A stretch of 15,284 nucleotides of DNA from Lachnospiraceae bacterium UBA1748 (lineage in GTDB: Bacteria > Bacillota > Clostridia > Lachnospirales > Lachnospiraceae): positions 1 to 15,284 of the forward strand of contig DCHQ01000081.1 in assembly GCA_002314855.1 (NCBI GenBank). The letters are read 5' to 3'. The position numbers were made by a program, and so were the translations under genes. The notes beneath the pieces were generated by a model. It ran no database searches, was not told the DNA's origin, and saw only the letters and a list, made by a program, of their open reading frames with translations. This document shows, piece by piece, positions 14,297-15,284 of the stretch (position 1 is the stretch's first letter; every line of letters starts with the position of its first letter).

Positions 14297-15163
14297 ATGA
14301 GCGACAGAATAATTAGAGCGACTGCTGCAGACTCAATGATAAGAGCGTTTGTAGCAGATACCAGAGAACTGGTGAATACAGCATATACTAAACATCATAC
14401 TAGTCCAGTAGTAACCGCAGCGCTAGGCAGACTTCTTACTGCAGGTGCTATTATGGGTATTACTCAGAAGAGTGAAAGTGATCTACTTACTATAAAGATT
14501 GATGGTAGTGGACCTATTGGTCATATCATGGTTACAGCTGATTATCAGGGCCGTGTTAAAGGCTACTCAGCTGAGAATATTGTAGATATACCTCTTAAGC
14601 CAAATGGGAAGCTAGATGTTTCAGGAGCACTTGGTGTTGGTGTTCTCACAGTTATTAAGGATATGGGACTTAAAGAGCCTTATGTAGGTACTACAGAGCT
14701 TGTATCAGGTGAGATAGCTGAGGATCTTACTTATTACTACATGGTATCAGAACAGGTTCCTTCATCCATAGGACTTGGCGTATTAGTTGATACAGATTAC
14801 TCGGTAAAGTATGCAGGCGGTTTTATGATTCAGCTTATGCCATTTGCAACTGACGAGGTTATAGATAAGCTAGAGGCTAATCTTAGTAAGGTTACCAGTG
14901 TTACGAACCTTTTAGGTGAAGGTAAAAGCCTGGAGGATATTCTTGGAATATTACTTGAAGGCCTTGATCCTGAGGTTGTTGATGAGGTAGAGCCATCATT
15001 CTATTGTTCATGTAGCAAAGAACGCGTATCTAGAGCACTTGCTTCACTTGGTAAGGATGAACTAAATAGTATGATAGAGGATGCACAGCCAATCAATGTT
15101 CATTGTGATTTCTGTAACTCTGATTATGAATTTACGCCAGATGAATTAAAAGAATTATTATAG
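14297..15163 (+). CDS. hslO: Redox-regulated Hsp33 chaperone
   Basis: Hsp33 is a cytoplasmic holdase activated when oxidants release zinc from its C-terminal cysteines. From ATG 14297 the protein has 288 residues, normal for the family. It begins MSDRIIRATAADSMIRAFVADT and has the conserved HHTSPVVTAALGRLLTAGAIMG and IDGSGPIGHI segments. The zinc site is complete: Cys237 and Cys239 (CSC) with Cys270 and Cys273 (CDFC). The open frame extends upstream to TTG 14282 or ATG 14285 within pilT, but GGAG (14287-14290) is placed for ATG 14297, and the extra residues are not Hsp33-like. The start lies one base after the pilT stop, so the two genes are almost certainly one transcription unit. A terminator follows directly. 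Confidence 0.96.
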   Translation: MSDRIIRATAADSMIRAFVADTRELVNTAYTKHHTSPVVTAALGRLLTAGAIMGITQKSESDLLTIKIDGSGPIGHIMVTADYQGRVKGYSAENIVDIPLKPNGKLDVSGALGVGVLTVIKDMGLKEPYVGTTELVSGEIAEDLTYYYMVSEQVPSSIGLGVLVDTDYSVKYAGGFMIQLMPFATDEVIDKLEANLSKVTSVTNLLGEGKSLEDILGILLEGLDPEVVDEVEPSFYCSCSKERVSRALASLGKDELNSMIEDAQPINVHCDFCNSDYEFTPDELKELL

Positions 15164-15165
15164 AC

Positions 15166-15197
15166 AAAAGGAGATGCGATGAGCATCTCCTTTTTTG
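15166..15197 (+). terminator. Intrinsic terminator after hslO
   Basis: AAAAGGAGATGC (15166-15177) and GCATCTCCTTTT (15183-15194) form a perfect 12-bp stem with a 5-base loop. The T tract (15191-15196) follows the G/C part, and the A tract on the left arm would let it work in the opposite direction too. It starts three bases after the hslO stop codon. Confidence 0.93.
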
Positions 15198-15227
15198 TGT
15201 GCAAAATCAAAAAAACGTTATAGCTTT

Positions 15228-15256
15228 TAATGTTGTAATATCTCCATTTATATAAT
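15228..15256 (+). promoter_or_regulatory. Weak promoter candidate at the right edge
   Basis: A perfect TATAAT (15251-15256) lies in the AT-rich stretch after the hslO terminator. The best -35 at 17 bases is TAATGT (15228-15233), which is poor. The rest of 15198-15284 holds no gene I can support. A promoter for a gene starting beyond the window is plausible but unproven. Confidence 0.25.
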
Positions 15257-15284
15257 CTGTGTGCATTATACTTATAAAAGTGGA

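Noticed and set aside
1..15284. CRISPR arrays, insertion sequences, phage or conjugation genes, toxin-antitoxin pairs
   Set aside because: No evenly spaced repeats, no transposase- or integrase-like frame and no small paired genes were seen; gene order and codon use look like ordinary chromosome.

Overview
The window looks like a low-GC Firmicutes chromosome segment, most likely from a plant-fibre-degrading gut or rumen member of the Lachnospiraceae (Butyrivibrio/Pseudobutyrivibrio-like). This is inferred from the AT-rich codon use, strong purine-rich Shine-Dalgarno sites, a T-box leader, a clostripain-type protease, arabinose genes and a GH43 glycosidase. All real genes lie on the + strand. 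I see no insertion sequence, phage gene, CRISPR array or integrase.

Region 1 (1-3673): the 3' part of an ABC-F ATPase gene, cut by the left edge, then a membrane-anchored clostripain-family (C11) cysteine protease. Region 2 (about 3650-7488): a candidate promoter in the tail of the protease gene, an FGGY sugar kinase (probable L-ribulokinase), L-ribulose-5-phosphate 4-epimerase (araD) and an acyltransferase-3 membrane protein, closed by a strong intrinsic terminator. Kinase and epimerase are consecutive steps from L-ribulose to D-xylulose 5-phosphate; no isomerase (araA) is present. Region 3 (7502-10530): a compact run of surE nucleotidase, a NYN nuclease with two LOTUS/OST-HTH-like repeats, a GNAT acetyltransferase and a cytoplasmic GH43 glycosidase. 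The terminator ends only 13 bases before surE, so the promoter of this run is unclear.

Region 4 (about 10555-13152): a tryptophan module. A promoter drives a T-box leader whose specifier reads UGG (Trp) and whose T-box UGGC fits a G discriminator base. It ends in a terminator ahead of trpE, which overlaps trpG by 20 bases. Next come a promoter overlapped by a 12-bp inverted repeat, a tRNA-Trp(CCA) gene and its terminator. The sensor RNA, the controlled enzyme and the tRNA species that the sensor reads therefore sit together. Region 5 (13237-15197): a PilT-type ATPase and the redox chaperone gene hslO, one base apart, ending in a perfect terminator. The last 85 bases hold no gene but have a -10-like TATAAT.

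The clearest system here is the tryptophan module. The most open-ended items are the inverted repeat across the tRNA-Trp promoter, the NYN protein with duplicated LOTUS repeats, and the hairpin just upstream of surE. Several starts were moved from the longest open frame because Shine-Dalgarno position, family length or an overlapping terminator argued for it: araD at 5340, the acyltransferase at 6053, surE at 7502, trpG at 12377 and hslO at 14297.
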